NCBI GenBank assembly: GCA_026417275.1
Contig: JAOADO010000011.1
Location: forward strand, 1-30,223
DNA from: Verrucomicrobiia bacterium
GTDB taxonomy: Bacteria > Verrucomicrobiota > Verrucomicrobiae > Limisphaerales > JAKPVM01
Reading direction: 5' to 3'
Length of the DNA: 30,223 nucleotides
Positions within the stretch are counted from its first letter, which is position 1, and each line of letters begins with the position of its first letter. This document shows, one piece after another, positions 1-8,638 of this stretch. The notes below the pieces were generated by a model that did no database searches, had not been told where the DNA came from, and saw nothing but the letters and a program-made list of their open reading frames with translations. Both the position numbers and the translations under genes were made by a program.

Positions 1-1153
1 ACTTCCCACCGGACAAACTCGTTATTATCTTATGTATCGCCAGCAAAGCCCCCGCCGTGTCATCCGCATCTGGCACACCGCCAGGCAGGTTTGTCCACGC
101 CCATCCACCACCAAAGGCGCCAGTGTATGGATGCATCGCCATGTGTTGCTGACTTAAAAGCCAGCGTAAAACGCCGTTAAGATCGTCCAACTCAAGACCA
201 ATTTTCAACTTCGAAGGTGCGCTCAACAACGCGTTCACAGAAAGCGTTGTTACCCACGTCGCAAGGTCTGTATCAATTGCCCAACTCCCATCCTTTCTAA
301 CAGATGATTCAATGAATGAAACCGCCCTGGAAACAATCGGATGATTGAACCTGCCGCTAACCGTCAACGCCAGCGCCACAAAACTTGTCAACGGAATCGC
401 TTCTAAAAATCCGCCATTCTCAGGTTGTATTTTCTCCACCAACTCAAGCGTCTTCTCCCTTACCGCATTCCTTATTAAATTCAAAACCCAGTTTTTTGAA
501 GATAGATTTGCGTGCCTTGCCTGTCCTATCGCAACCAGAGCAGGCAAAGCATAACTCACAACTGGCACTTTCAAAACAGCAAACAACTCGCGCGGCAGAA
601 CAGCCACCTCAAATGGCAATTGAGGTACCAATCCCCACGCGCCCTCTTTATCGCCAAGACAACCTGCCACAGCACACACCATCAATATCGGCGCCGAAAA
701 CGTCCGATCATTCCCATAACGACCAATAATCGCTGGCACCAGAATATGGGGTTCAATTCTCCCGGCATGTTGTTTTAACCACTTTTCAGCCCCACAAACT
801 ACATCCCGATACTTATCAACCGCACCTTCAACAATATAAAACGTGCACCAGCAAAGCGTTGTTGTGCTAATATTACTACGGCTTAAAACCGTATCACCCC
901 ATCCCCCATCAGGATTCACATTCCTTGAAATCCACTTTAACCCATTTGCAATCAACGAACAATCAAACGGCGGCTTCTGATTCACCCTCACATATTCTTT
1001 GCGAACCAATTCAAGCGCCGATACAGCCACTGCTGTGGCAAGCGCACTACTCGCAAGCCGCCCCTTCCAGTAGCCGCCCTCATTGCGAGCATTCAGAAGT
1101 TCGCCCGTTGCCTTCTGCCATCCTTCTAAAAACCTTTTCTCATTAAACTCCAT
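1..1153 (-). CDS. Class II terpene cyclase, squalene-hopene cyclase-like (C-terminus beyond window)
   Basis: An open frame on the minus strand runs from ATG at 1153 to the left edge without a stop (384 codons visible). The decisive motif is D-A-D-D-T at residues 362-366, the DXDD general-acid motif of class II terpene cyclases, at nearly the position it holds in squalene-hopene cyclases (about 630 residues long). Upstream are alpha/alpha-barrel repeat signatures: EGGYWKGRL near residue 25 and NPDGGWGD near residue 83, resembling QW motifs. The family protonates squalene or a similar polyprene and cyclises it at the membrane. The start lies 11 bases after the hypB stop, with GGGG just before the ATG, so it is probably co-translated with hypB. 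Substrate cannot be read from the sequence; other prenyltransferase/squalene-oxidase-repeat proteins are the alternative, but DXDD argues for a true cyclase. Confidence 0.8.
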   Translation of the reverse strand, partial: MEFNEKRFLEGWQKATGELLNARNEGGYWKGRLASSALATAVAVSALELVRKEYVRVNQKPPFDCSLIANGLKWISRNVNPDGGWGDTVLSRSNISTTTLCWCTFYIVEGAVDKYRDVVCGAEKWLKQHAGRIEPHILVPAIIGRYGNDRTFSAPILMVCAVAGCLGDKEGAWGLVPQLPFEVAVLPRELFAVLKVPVVSYALPALVAIGQARHANLSSKNWVLNLIRNAVREKTLELVEKIQPENGGFLEAIPLTSFVALALTVSGRFNHPIVSRAVSFIESSVRKDGSWAIDTDLATWVTTLSVNALLSAPSKLKIGLELDDLNGVLRWLLSQQHMAMHPYTGAFGGGWAWTNLPGGVPDADDTAGALLAIHKIITSLSGGK

Positions 1154-1164
1154 GAAACCCCATC

Positions 1165-2064
1165 TTAATGCCCCTTCCCACTATTCTTCCTGCATTCACT
1201 CGCCAGATACTCACACCACTGTTCCATTCCCTCACCTGTCTTTGCAGAAACTTCAAAAACAATTGCGTGATGACTTATCTTTTTCAGATTTTCAAGCGCA
1301 TAGTCCCGATTAAACCCAACCACCTGCGAAAGGTCTTTCTTAGTTATAATTGCAACATCCGCGCTATGAAAAAGCGGCGGATACTTCAAAGGCTTATCCT
1401 CACCCTCCGTCGTAGACAATAAAACAACACGCTTACTCTCACCAAGGTCAAATAAAGACGGACAAACAAGATTTCCAACATTCTCTATAATTAAAAGGTC
1501 AAGCCCATCGCATCCCAACTTCGCAAGAGACCGCGCAACCATCTCAGCGTCAAGATGACACGCCATTCCAGTATTAACCTGAACCACAGGAATTGACGCC
1601 TTTCGCAAAACCTCAGCATCATTCTGCGTAGCAAGGTCGCCCACTATAACCCCAATATTCAACCTCCCCCGGAGCCTCCTTGCAGTCTCAAACACAAGCG
1701 TAGTCTTCCCCGAACCCGGAGCCGACAGCATATTAATAACAAATATCCCCTTTGCCAAAAAGAAACCGCGATTCCTCTCAGCTATCCTATCGTTCTGCTC
1801 AAGAATCGGACGATTTATTTCAACCGTCTTATGCAAATGCGACTCTATCTCTTCATGACTATGTTCATGAAAATGCTCTTCTCCAAGACTATGATGCCCT
1901 TCATCCCCGTGTTGATGCTCCTGAGAATGTGTGGCCCCCTCATGCCCAGACGAACCCGAACCGCCATGAGTCCGCGAACCAACCAGCGGCGACCTTATCT
2001 CTTTTGCCAGAACATCGTCAATTCGTGTTGAACTGTCGCCATCGCATCCGCATTCTTTGCACAT
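1165..2064 (-). CDS. hypB: Hydrogenase/urease nickel-insertion GTPase HypB
   Basis: HypB is a SIMIBI-class GTPase that delivers nickel with HypA to [NiFe]-hydrogenase (in some species also to urease). From ATG 2064 the protein is 299 residues. It begins MCKECGC, the high-affinity CxxCGC nickel site of HypB. A histidine-rich stretch follows at residues 33-78 (13 His), typical of nickel-storing HypB. The G domain has the P-loop APGSGKTT (115-122), GDLATQNDAE (142-151), the metal-site ACHLDA (168-173) and the family signature IENVGNLVCPS. A GTG at 2070 would add two residues (Met-Phe) in front; ATG 2064 is chosen because it places the cysteine motif at the extreme N-terminus, as in the family. 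It sits between hypA (38 bases upstream) and the cyclase (11 bases downstream). Confidence 0.95.
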   Translation of the reverse strand: MCKECGCDGDSSTRIDDVLAKEIRSPLVGSRTHGGSGSSGHEGATHSQEHQHGDEGHHSLGEEHFHEHSHEEIESHLHKTVEINRPILEQNDRIAERNRGFFLAKGIFVINMLSAPGSGKTTLVFETARRLRGRLNIGVIVGDLATQNDAEVLRKASIPVVQVNTGMACHLDAEMVARSLAKLGCDGLDLLIIENVGNLVCPSLFDLGESKRVVLLSTTEGEDKPLKYPPLFHSADVAIITKKDLSQVVGFNRDYALENLKKISHHAIVFEVSAKTGEGMEQWCEYLASECRKNSGKGH

Positions 2065-2102
2065 AAACACCTCAACCTATTAAAACACAATTAATTGCGT
2101 TT

Positions 2103-2444
2103 TCACTCATAATCTATCGATACTAACTCCATCTCTCTGCCCTTTTGAAGTTTAATATTTCCACCACCGCACTTCGGACACAAAAAATCAATCTCATCCG
2201 GCTCATATTCAATCTTGCACTCCTCGCACCAACATGACGCCGAAACCACATCTATATCCAAATCCGCACCCTCAGCCATAGTCCCCTTCTTCAACGCCTC
2301 AAACGCAAATTCTAAAGCCTCCATTACAACCCCGCTCATCACCCCAATTCTAACCTTAAGCCTTAATATACGCTCTGCCTCGTTTCGACGTGCAGTCTCC
2401 TCCGCAATACGCAAAACATTCGCCATTATTCCAACTTCATGCAC
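2103..2444 (-). CDS. hypA: Nickel chaperone HypA
   Basis: HypA passes nickel to [NiFe]-hydrogenase precursors together with HypB. The GTG at 2444 gives a 113-residue protein beginning M-H-E, and the N-terminal Met-His-Glu is the family's nickel ligand set. The frame can be opened at TTG 2450, but that would bury the His-Glu behind extra residues, so GTG is preferred. The structural zinc site is present as CxxC at 73-76 and CxxC at 89-92. There is no strong Shine-Dalgarno. It lies 46 bases after the MFS gene and 38 before hypB, consistent with one transcript. No hydrogenase structural gene is in the window, so the client enzyme is unknown. Confidence 0.93.
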   Translation of the reverse strand: MHEVGIMANVLRIAEETARRNEAERILRLKVRIGVMSGVVMEALEFAFEALKKGTMAEGADLDIDVVSASCWCEECKIEYEPDEIDFLCPKCGGGNIKLQKGREMELVSIDYE

Positions 2445-2490
2445 AAACAAATTCTACAAATTACCAAAAGATAAGAAAGACAAAACTAAG

Positions 2491-3705
2491 TTAAATCTTT
2501 TCACCAACAGCCGCCACCCCTCTGGAAGCCGAAGCCCCAGAAACCAGAAACTTCCACGCAAATATACCGCCAGCCACCGTCAAAAACGCTGTAACCAGAA
2601 ACGAAAGATTCGTATTAACACCATACAACGCAGTGGCATACGTTGGACCAAAGACCCGAGCCAGAGTCCCCGCACTTTGCGCTATCCCAAGCGTTGCCCC
2701 TTGCTCCCCCGGCGGCGCATGAACAGAAATTTGCCCCATCGTCGGAGTCCGATTCACATTCGATGCCGCAGAAAAAACTGCCAGCAAAATCAACAAAACA
2801 CCAATACTACCGGCAAGCGGCATAAGCGCAAGGCTCACACCCACCACAACCAAACTAATTGAAATCAACCGTCCATCCCCAAACCTCTTTACAAGCACAC
2901 CAATCAACCCGCCTTGTGTCAAAGCCGCAATAACCCCGCAAAAACTAAAGATATACCCCAACTGCGTTTCATCATACTTATACGCCTTTGCAAGCAAAAG
3001 CGGCAATGTAGCTTCAAAACTCGTAAAACAAAAAGTGGCAAGAAAATAAAGCCCAATCAACCCACCAAGCTTTGGCTGACGAAACGTGTGAATCCATTGC
3101 TCAAGACGCGGGCGCGGCTCGCTCTTCACCGAGCTTGTTTGCAAACTCTCTTTTAATATAAAAATAGACAAAACAAAATTAAAACCGCATAAACCAGCCG
3201 CTACCCAACCAGGTCCAGCCAACCCATATGCCTTTGCCCCGAACGCGCCAATTGCAGGACCAAAAATAAACCCCAATCCAAAAGCCAGTCCTATCAACGC
3301 CATACTTCTGGAGCGTCTTTCAACCGGCGTAATATCAGCAATATAAGCCGAAGCAACAGAAATATTTGCCCCGCAAATCCCGGCAAACACACGGGACACA
3401 AGCACAAGCAACAAACCTGGCGTTCCCCCAATATCTGCGGCAAGTGCAAATAATGTATAAGCAATCGCCGAACCAGCGTTACTAATCAGCAAAATAGGCC
3501 TTCTCCCAACCCTGTCAGAAATCCTGCCCCAAATCGGAGAAAAAATAAACTGCATCAGCGAAAACGAACCAATAACAAGACCAATAAGCGCTCCCTTACC
3601 ACCAAAACGCTCAATATACCTTGGCAAAAGCGGCAAAACTATTCCAAAACCTATTAAATCAATGAAAACAGTCAGAAATATTATCGCTAACGATGGCTTT
3701 CTCAT
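2491..3705 (-). CDS. MFS transporter, TetA/DHA1-like
   Basis: A 404-residue polytopic protein with about 12 predicted hydrophobic segments. The N-terminal helix contains GFGIVLPLLPRY and the loop between helices 2 and 3 has the MFS motif A form GRISDRVGRRP (around residues 60-70), as in TetA-like drug/H+ antiporters of the DHA1 family. Helix 5 has a GPAIGA element, matching the antiporter motif C region. The family exports small hydrophobic compounds by proton antiport; the substrate here is unknown. ATG at 3705 gives MRKPSLAI directly before the first membrane segment. It is the first gene of the minus-strand run leading into hypA, hypB and the cyclase. TetA-family homology does not by itself show antibiotic resistance. 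Confidence 0.88.
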   Translation of the reverse strand: MRKPSLAIIFLTVFIDLIGFGIVLPLLPRYIERFGGKGALIGLVIGSFSLMQFIFSPIWGRISDRVGRRPILLISNAGSAIAYTLFALAADIGGTPGLLLVLVSRVFAGICGANISVASAYIADITPVERRSRSMALIGLAFGLGFIFGPAIGAFGAKAYGLAGPGWVAAGLCGFNFVLSIFILKESLQTSSVKSEPRPRLEQWIHTFRQPKLGGLIGLYFLATFCFTSFEATLPLLLAKAYKYDETQLGYIFSFCGVIAALTQGGLIGVLVKRFGDGRLISISLVVVGVSLALMPLAGSIGVLLILLAVFSAASNVNRTPTMGQISVHAPPGEQGATLGIAQSAGTLARVFGPTYATALYGVNTNLSFLVTAFLTVAGGIFAWKFLVSGASASRGVAAVGEKI

Positions 3706-4163
3706 CTAAAAATAAACTCTATTAACAAATATTTATCTCTTTACAATATTAACAACACATTAATATTCAGCTTCTTACGAATTTATTATACAACACATTA
3801 AAATACGGGAATAATATACCTACATTCCACTCCATTTCAACAAATCGATAAAAATTCATCACAAAACCTCAATAGTTAGCATTGATTAAGAAAAAACACG
3901 AAAATATAAATTATAAAATACAAGAACAAATTTCCATTCAATGCACAACCAAAAAATAATATCCCCTTTCACAACCAGAAAAAGGGTAATAATTCGATAT
4001 ACAAATCCCGTCCTCCACAGAAAAATGGGTGATTCTCTTTAAATTCACCTTCCATTTCCTCCGCAGTGAAAAGCCCCCAACAGATACAAAACACTACACC
4101 TCCCCCCAAAGCATCAAAGCATCCTTCCCAATTTCTATTAAACCCCCAGCGTCAAACCAATAA
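3706..4163. other. AT-rich intergenic region, no gene seen
   Basis: 458 bases between the start of the MFS gene and the end of the protease gene, both on the minus strand. No credible open frame is present. It should hold the MFS promoter. A weak hairpin at about 3962-3987 (CCCTTT/AAAGGG, followed on the minus strand by a T-rich run) could terminate the protease transcript but lies about 180 bases from its stop. Confidence 0.5.
3785..3790 (-). promoter_or_regulatory. Possible -10 element upstream of the MFS-hypAB transcript
   Basis: A perfect TATAAT on the minus strand, about 80 bases before the MFS start. No convincing -35 is found at 16-18 bases. The region is very AT-rich, so chance is a real possibility. 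Confidence 0.25.
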
Positions 4164-6485
4164 TCACTGATGAGAAATACTTTCCGACTTCTTCTGAGCA
4201 ACAGCGGTTTTATTTAAAACTTCTATTAAATCCAGAAGAACTCGACGCGCCTCATCCATCGTCGGGTCAACGCTCGATAAAACACCTTCGTCTTCATCAG
4301 TCTTTTCACTATCAAACGGGTCGTCCGAATCCAACTTTTCAGATTTCGCAACCACCCCCTGGGTTTCCACTTTTGCAAGGTCAACTTTGTTTGTCGAAGA
4401 TGCAGAAGCAGTTGAAACCTTATTTGTTTCTGTATCTTTCCTCAAGCTCATAGGCGCCGGCAATCCTGGATTATCAACATTCTTCAACGTTATTTCATAA
4501 GATGTATACTTCGGCGCGGGACGCTTTTTAATCTCCTGCTTCCTGTCTTCAATCCGCTTCTTTGCATCTTCCTTTTCCTTAAGCCTTTGAATCTCATTCA
4601 AAGAAACCGTTTTATCCGCCTGAGCTTTTTTATACCTTTCAATCTCTTCCGTGATGTAGGCAAAGTCTCTATCTCTTGCCACCCTCTCCGCTGACCGTTT
4701 TGCCAATTCTTCAACGACCGTTTTTGTTATCAAGTTAACAGCCTCATATTTGGACGGCGGAATTGTATCCCACGGCATTGCGTTAGGCAGTGAACTCTCA
4801 CCAACCTCGGCGTAGTTGTTCACAGATGGCAACACGATATCCGGCGTCACACCCTTCAATTGCGTGGACTCGCCGTTAATTCTATAAAACTTTCTTATCG
4901 TGAGCTTTAAAGCGCCAAGGTTATTAGTCGTCCGTAAAAAGCGATTCAATTCTATCAATGACTGCACCGTTCCCTTGCCGTGTGTAGATTTATCGCCAAT
5001 CACAACCGCCCGCTTATAATCCTGCAAAGCGGCGGCAAGAATTTCAGACGCCGACGCGCTAAACCTGCTCGTCAAAACCACAAGCGGACCATCATATAAC
5101 ACATTCGGATCGCGGTCATAATCCACAGAAATCGTTCCATCGCTGTCCTTAACCTGGACAACCGGACCCTCTTTAATAAACAACCCGGTAAGATTAATTG
5201 CTTCTTCAAGAGAACCACCACCATTTCGCCTTAAATCAAGTACTATCCCGCTTACTTTCTCAGCCTTAAGTTTTTTAATGAGCTTTGCCACATCCGTAGT
5301 CGTGCTCTTGTGATCCGCGTTGCGATTGCTCAAATCAGCATAAAACGACGGCAAATCAATTATGCCAATGCGGTTTGTTTCGCCATTCTCGAGCGGGATT
5401 TCAAGCAGTTTTGCCTTAGCCTCCTGGTTCTCAAGCGTTATCTCATCGCGGACAAGGCTAACGATTTTGCGAGTCGAAGGGTCTGGTGCATCAGCAGGAA
5501 TAATAACCAGCCTAACCTCTGTCCCCTTGGGACCGCGAATCAACTCCACCACCTTGCTCAACTTCCAATCAATCACATCCACAAATTCATTTGTCCCCTG
5601 CGCCACCGCAACAATCCTGTCATTTACTTTTACTTTCCCGCTGCGCATGGCTGGACCAGGCATCAATTCCCGTATCTTGCAATACCCATCCTCAGAAGTT
5701 AGAACAGCACCTATCCCGCAGAGAGAAAGTTTCATACTTATATTGAAATTCTCATAAGCAGGACGCCCCATATATTCTGAATGTGGGTCATACACATGCG
5801 CAAGCGAACTGAGGAACAATTGCAAAACCTCCTCGCTGTCAATCTCCCTCAACGTGCGCCATTGCCGATTATACCGACGCGTAATTATCTTGATAATCTC
5901 CTCGGGCTTCTCCTTATTCAATTTCTCCTGCAAATATTCATACCTCACCCTATCGCGCCAGAGTTTTTTCGCCTCATCAAGGTCGGCGGGACGCGGCTGG
6001 TCTTTCCGATTAACAAGAATACGTTCATCCGTGTCAAAAGTAAACCTCTCAGTCGCAACAAGATTTGTCACATAATGAACAAACTGTTCATACCGCTTCA
6101 AAAGTCGGTTGAAAATAATCTTGCCCGGAGCAACATCACCAAACCTCAACAGCATATCATCCATCTTTGTCCTGTAAACCTCAAACTCCTCCTCATCAGA
6201 CTTTAAAAAAATCATCCTCGCCGGGTCCAGCGTGTCTAAATACCTGTCAAGAAACTTTGAACTCATCCCGTCGTTCAAAGGTTGCTGATTATAATGCATC
6301 CTCTCTAAAAGCCCAACCACAAGCCGCGCAATACGCGCCTCTTCAACACTTGTTCGAACATCAGATATCCCATATTCGCCCGGTTGGTTCGTGGAAGCAA
6401 CCTGTCCCTTTGTCTCAATAAAAAATAATAAGCAATAACCAATTGCCCAGATAAATAAAAGCCTGATTGAATTCATCTTCATCAT
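4164..6485 (-). CDS. prc: Carboxy-terminal processing protease (Prc/Tsp, peptidase S41A)
   Basis: A 773-residue periplasmic serine protease that degrades or trims envelope proteins from their C-termini. The N-terminus is a signal peptide (hydrophobic residues about 7-22). A PDZ domain spans roughly 245-335 (CGIGAVLTSEDGYCKI, PGPAMRSGKVKVNDRIVAV). The S41 core carries FSASASEILAAALQDY and HGKGTVQS; by alignment with E. coli Tsp the catalytic residues are Ser478, Asp489 and Lys504, all present. A charged helical region and an acidic, low-complexity tail (about 690-745) follow. Length exceeds E. coli Tsp (682) mainly through this tail. MMKM offers three close starts (6485, 6482, 6476); the first is kept. 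An extended -10 element lies only a few bases upstream. Confidence 0.94.
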   Translation of the reverse strand: MMKMNSIRLLFIWAIGYCLLFFIETKGQVASTNQPGEYGISDVRTSVEEARIARLVVGLLERMHYNQQPLNDGMSSKFLDRYLDTLDPARMIFLKSDEEEFEVYRTKMDDMLLRFGDVAPGKIIFNRLLKRYEQFVHYVTNLVATERFTFDTDERILVNRKDQPRPADLDEAKKLWRDRVRYEYLQEKLNKEKPEEIIKIITRRYNRQWRTLREIDSEEVLQLFLSSLAHVYDPHSEYMGRPAYENFNISMKLSLCGIGAVLTSEDGYCKIRELMPGPAMRSGKVKVNDRIVAVAQGTNEFVDVIDWKLSKVVELIRGPKGTEVRLVIIPADAPDPSTRKIVSLVRDEITLENQEAKAKLLEIPLENGETNRIGIIDLPSFYADLSNRNADHKSTTTDVAKLIKKLKAEKVSGIVLDLRRNGGGSLEEAINLTGLFIKEGPVVQVKDSDGTISVDYDRDPNVLYDGPLVVLTSRFSASASEILAAALQDYKRAVVIGDKSTHGKGTVQSLIELNRFLRTTNNLGALKLTIRKFYRINGESTQLKGVTPDIVLPSVNNYAEVGESSLPNAMPWDTIPPSKYEAVNLITKTVVEELAKRSAERVARDRDFAYITEEIERYKKAQADKTVSLNEIQRLKEKEDAKKRIEDRKQEIKKRPAPKYTSYEITLKNVDNPGLPAPMSLRKDTETNKVSTASASSTNKVDLAKVETQGVVAKSEKLDSDDPFDSEKTDEDEGVLSSVDPTMDEARRVLLDLIEVLNKTAVAQKKSESISHQ

Positions 6486-6497
6486 TAAAACTTTAAT

Positions 6498-6506
6498 ATT
6501 ATAGCA
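6498..6506 (-). promoter_or_regulatory. Extended -10 promoter of the Prc protease gene
   Basis: TGC-TATAAT on the minus strand, an extended -10 (TGn plus perfect hexamer). There is no clear -35, as is usual for extended -10 promoters. Transcription would begin about 6491, leaving an almost leaderless mRNA if the first ATG (6485) is used, or about 15 bases if ATG 6476 is used. Confidence 0.45.
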
Positions 6507-6548
6507 AATATTAGTGAAAATAGCACGTTTTTAAATCTATCTCTACCT

Positions 6549-6602
6549 CGATTTGCATGGACTAAGGATTCCGCTCCCATACCGCGCAAATCGTTTTTTT
6601 TT
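6549..6602 (+). terminator. Intrinsic-terminator-like hairpin with no plus-strand gene upstream
   Basis: CGATTTGC (6549-6556) pairs with GCAAATCG (6586-6593), followed at once by nine T on the plus strand; ATGG/CCAT inside the loop can extend it. Both flanking genes are on the minus strand, where the hairpin is preceded by A, not followed by T. It therefore looks like the 3' end of an unannotated plus-strand transcript, or chance. Confidence 0.4.
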
Positions 6603-6631
6603 CAGAATTCAGCAGTTTCTTTACCGTTTTG

Positions 6632-7528
6632 TTATGTATTTGACGGTTTTTTATTCAGTAGTTCCATAATGTTTTCTTCGTAACCATCGCGAAAAGTAGG
6701 ATATTTAAAGACATACTTTAAATTTTCTTTGAGTTTCTTATTCAAAACTCGCTTATTCGAACTTACAGTTCTCCCACCAATTTCAGTCTGATTCGGAACA
6801 AACGGCGGCAACGGTTTCTTTAATCTCTCGGAAAGATATCTAAAGAAATCAATCTGCGTAACTGGTTCATTATCAACAACATTATAAACCTCCCCCAACG
6901 CGCCGCGTTCAAGAGCAGCAACTATTGAACCAGCAACATCTTCAACATGGACCATATTCAGATATCTACTACCATCTCCGTAAATAACCGCCTCTCCGCT
7001 GACAAACTTCTTAAAAAAATACCCCCTTCCAGGTCCATAAATCCCTGCAACTCTGAGGATTACAGCAGGAAAACCAGAGCCTCGAGCTTCCTGAAGTATC
7101 AACTCCTCCGTAGCAATTAATATCTTAGAAGTATCCGAAGTCGGGAAAATCGGACTTTCTTCGGTTACAACGGAACCATCATTCTGTCCATAAACCCCTG
7201 TACTGCTTGTATATACAAACTTCTTTACCCTGGTCTTCTTAAGCCAATCCAGAACATTTTTTATCCCCTGATAATAAACCGCCGTGTAATGAGAAACCGT
7301 TGAGTGGGACGGAGCGGCGCAAAATACAACCCAATCAAAATCCCCATTAATATTTGTAAAATCTTCAGAATCAGTAACATCCAATTCAACTGCAGGTATC
7401 TCATTCGCCTCTAAGATTAATATACCCTCCGGGGAGTGCCTTGTTCCAACCACTTCGTGCCCTTGCCGTTTTAACTCTGTAGCAACCCTCAGTCCAACAT
7501 AACCACAACCAATTATTAGAGCCTGCAT
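6632..7528 (-). CDS. NAD(P)-binding SDR epimerase/dehydratase-like protein (YeeZ type)
   Basis: A 298-residue extended/atypical SDR. The Rossmann nucleotide motif GCGYVG is at residues 7-12, followed by a beta strand ending in GTRHSPE, which favours NADP. VFCAAPS (about 69-75) and VYTSSTGVYGQ (about 104-114) are the usual mid-domain landmarks; VILRVAGIYGPGR (about 156-168) is the substrate-side motif. The classical YxxxK pair is not evident: the expected place reads DTSKILIATEE, as in atypical YeeZ-like SDRs, so catalytic activity is uncertain. The start ATG 7528 places the Rossmann fold at the N-terminus, as is normal. It lies 146 bases upstream of the protease gene on the same strand; co-transcription is possible but not shown. 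Confidence 0.85.
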   Translation of the reverse strand: MQALIIGCGYVGLRVATELKRQGHEVVGTRHSPEGILILEANEIPAVELDVTDSEDFTNINGDFDWVVFCAAPSHSTVSHYTAVYYQGIKNVLDWLKKTRVKKFVYTSSTGVYGQNDGSVVTEESPIFPTSDTSKILIATEELILQEARGSGFPAVILRVAGIYGPGRGYFFKKFVSGEAVIYGDGSRYLNMVHVEDVAGSIVAALERGALGEVYNVVDNEPVTQIDFFRYLSERLKKPLPPFVPNQTEIGGRTVSSNKRVLNKKLKENLKYVFKYPTFRDGYEENIMELLNKKPSNT

Positions 7529-7906
7529 ATTCGCGCTTTCGTATTACAAAATGACATATCATAGGAAACTTTAAAATCAAATTCTTCTTAAAATGCGTGA
7601 AATTCGTTAAATTTTGTGTGAAAAATGGAAAAATCCAAAAAATAACCAATCAACCCCTAAAAAATTGGACAAAACCCTCTAATACACTGGCAAATAACAT
7701 GTTGCCTCAAAAATGTAAATTTAATTTCAACTAAAAATCGCTTGACACATTTTTGAAAATTTTATTTATTAGTTAACAATTTATTAAAACCGCAGGACTT
7801 GGCATTGTATTTGCTTTTTATCAGAAAAAGATTGACAGGACAAAGATAAACTGAGAAAGTTCGCGGACAAAAAACAACGTTGAACGCAAAACAAAAAAGA
7901 AAGACT
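7529..7906. other. Divergent intergenic region with promoter elements
   Basis: 378 bases between the minus-strand SDR gene and the plus-strand prepilin gene. No credible gene. It holds the sigma-54-like element at 7800-7815 and two isolated TTGACA hexamers (7742-7747 and 7832-7837) without a good -10 at the right spacing. Confidence 0.5.
7800..7815 (+). promoter_or_regulatory. Sigma-54 (-24/-12) promoter of the first prepilin gene
   Basis: TGGCATTGTATTTGCT matches the sigma-54 consensus TGGCACG-N4-TTGCW at all positions except two in the -24 box flank; the invariant GG and GC are 12 bases apart as required. Transcription would start about 7826, leaving about 80 bases of leader. Pilin genes are often RpoN-dependent in other bacteria, which fits. 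No RpoN or enhancer-binding regulator is in the window. Confidence 0.55.
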
Positions 7907-8578
7907 ATGAAAAAGATAAATAATAGGAACAACAAAGCCTTTACGCTCATTGAGCTGTTGGTGGTAATAGCGATTATCGCTATTCTGGCTGGGTTACTCC
8001 TTCCAGCTCTGGCTAAAGCAAAGGCTAAAGCACAGAGAATCAATTGCGTAAATAACTTGAGGCAAGTTTCTCTTGCCTTCAGATTATGGTCGAACGACAA
8101 CGGTGACAAGTTCCCATGGATGGTGTCTGTTAATGATGGCGGCGCTCAACCGGCAGGCGGTGGTACTCCTTCCCTCTACGATATATACAGATGCGCCACA
8201 AACGAAATTGGGTCTCCAAAGGTTTGCGCCTGCCCAGCAGACCCCAAACGCACTGCCGCAAATGATTGGGTAAATTTTGCTATTAAAGACAACCTCAGCT
8301 ATTTCTGCGTCCTCGAAGCTATTGAAACCAATCCTCAGATGATACTGCTGGGCGACAGAAACTTGACGCCACAATCGTCAAATCCAGCGAAGTACAATAG
8401 GAATAGTATTCCAAAATGGGATGACACAATGCACGTGAACAACGGTAACATTGCCCTCGCGGATGGAAGCGTCCAACAAACATCCAGCGCATTGTTATCA
8501 ACTCAATTTAAGAGCATGTTTGATTCGTCTGGTACTTCTTCAACCACAAACGAAGTCAACGTTCTATTTCCGAACTAA
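7907..8578 (+). CDS. Prepilin-like protein with H-X9-DG motif (1)
   Basis: A 223-residue type II secretion/type IV pilin-like protein. A short basic leader ([11 protein letters not shown]) is followed by [16 protein letters not shown], the prepilin peptidase site and hydrophobic helix; cleavage would fall between Ala11 and Phe12. The helix continues into a coiled Ala/Lys/Gln segment, then a C-terminal globular domain ending with [12 protein letters not shown], the H-X9-DG motif characteristic of Planctomycetes/Verrucomicrobia pseudopilins. Four Cys (CATN, VCACPAD region) may form disulfides. The frame also opens at TTG 7880; ATG 7907 is chosen because it gives a normal-length leader. A strong terminator follows the stop. 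A paralogue lies downstream at 9262. Whether it is a pilus, secretion or sensory pseudopilin is unknown. Confidence 0.9.
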   Translation: MKKINNRNNKAFTLIELLVVIAIIAILAGLLLPALAKAKAKAQRINCVNNLRQVSLAFRLWSNDNGDKFPWMVSVNDGGAQPAGGGTPSLYDIYRCATNEIGSPKVCACPADPKRTAANDWVNFAIKDNLSYFCVLEAIETNPQMILLGDRNLTPQSSNPAKYNRNSIPKWDDTMHVNNGNIALADGSVQQTSSALLSTQFKSMFDSSGTSSTTNEVNVLFPN

Positions 8579-8602
8579 AGCACCTCCTCTCCTGTTGGGC
8601 AT

Positions 8603-8638
8603 AAAAGGCGTCTGGTCCTCCTTCCGGACGCCTTTTTT
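8603..8638 (+). terminator. Intrinsic terminator of the first prepilin gene
   Basis: AAAAGGCGTCTGG pairs with CCGGACGCCTTTTT across an eight-base loop (one wobble pair), followed by TTATTTTT. It begins 24 bases after the stop codon. Confidence 0.85.

Noticed and set aside
4164..6485. Several 60-140 codon plus-strand frames opposite the protease gene
   Set aside because: They are complementary-strand shadows of a well-identified coding sequence.
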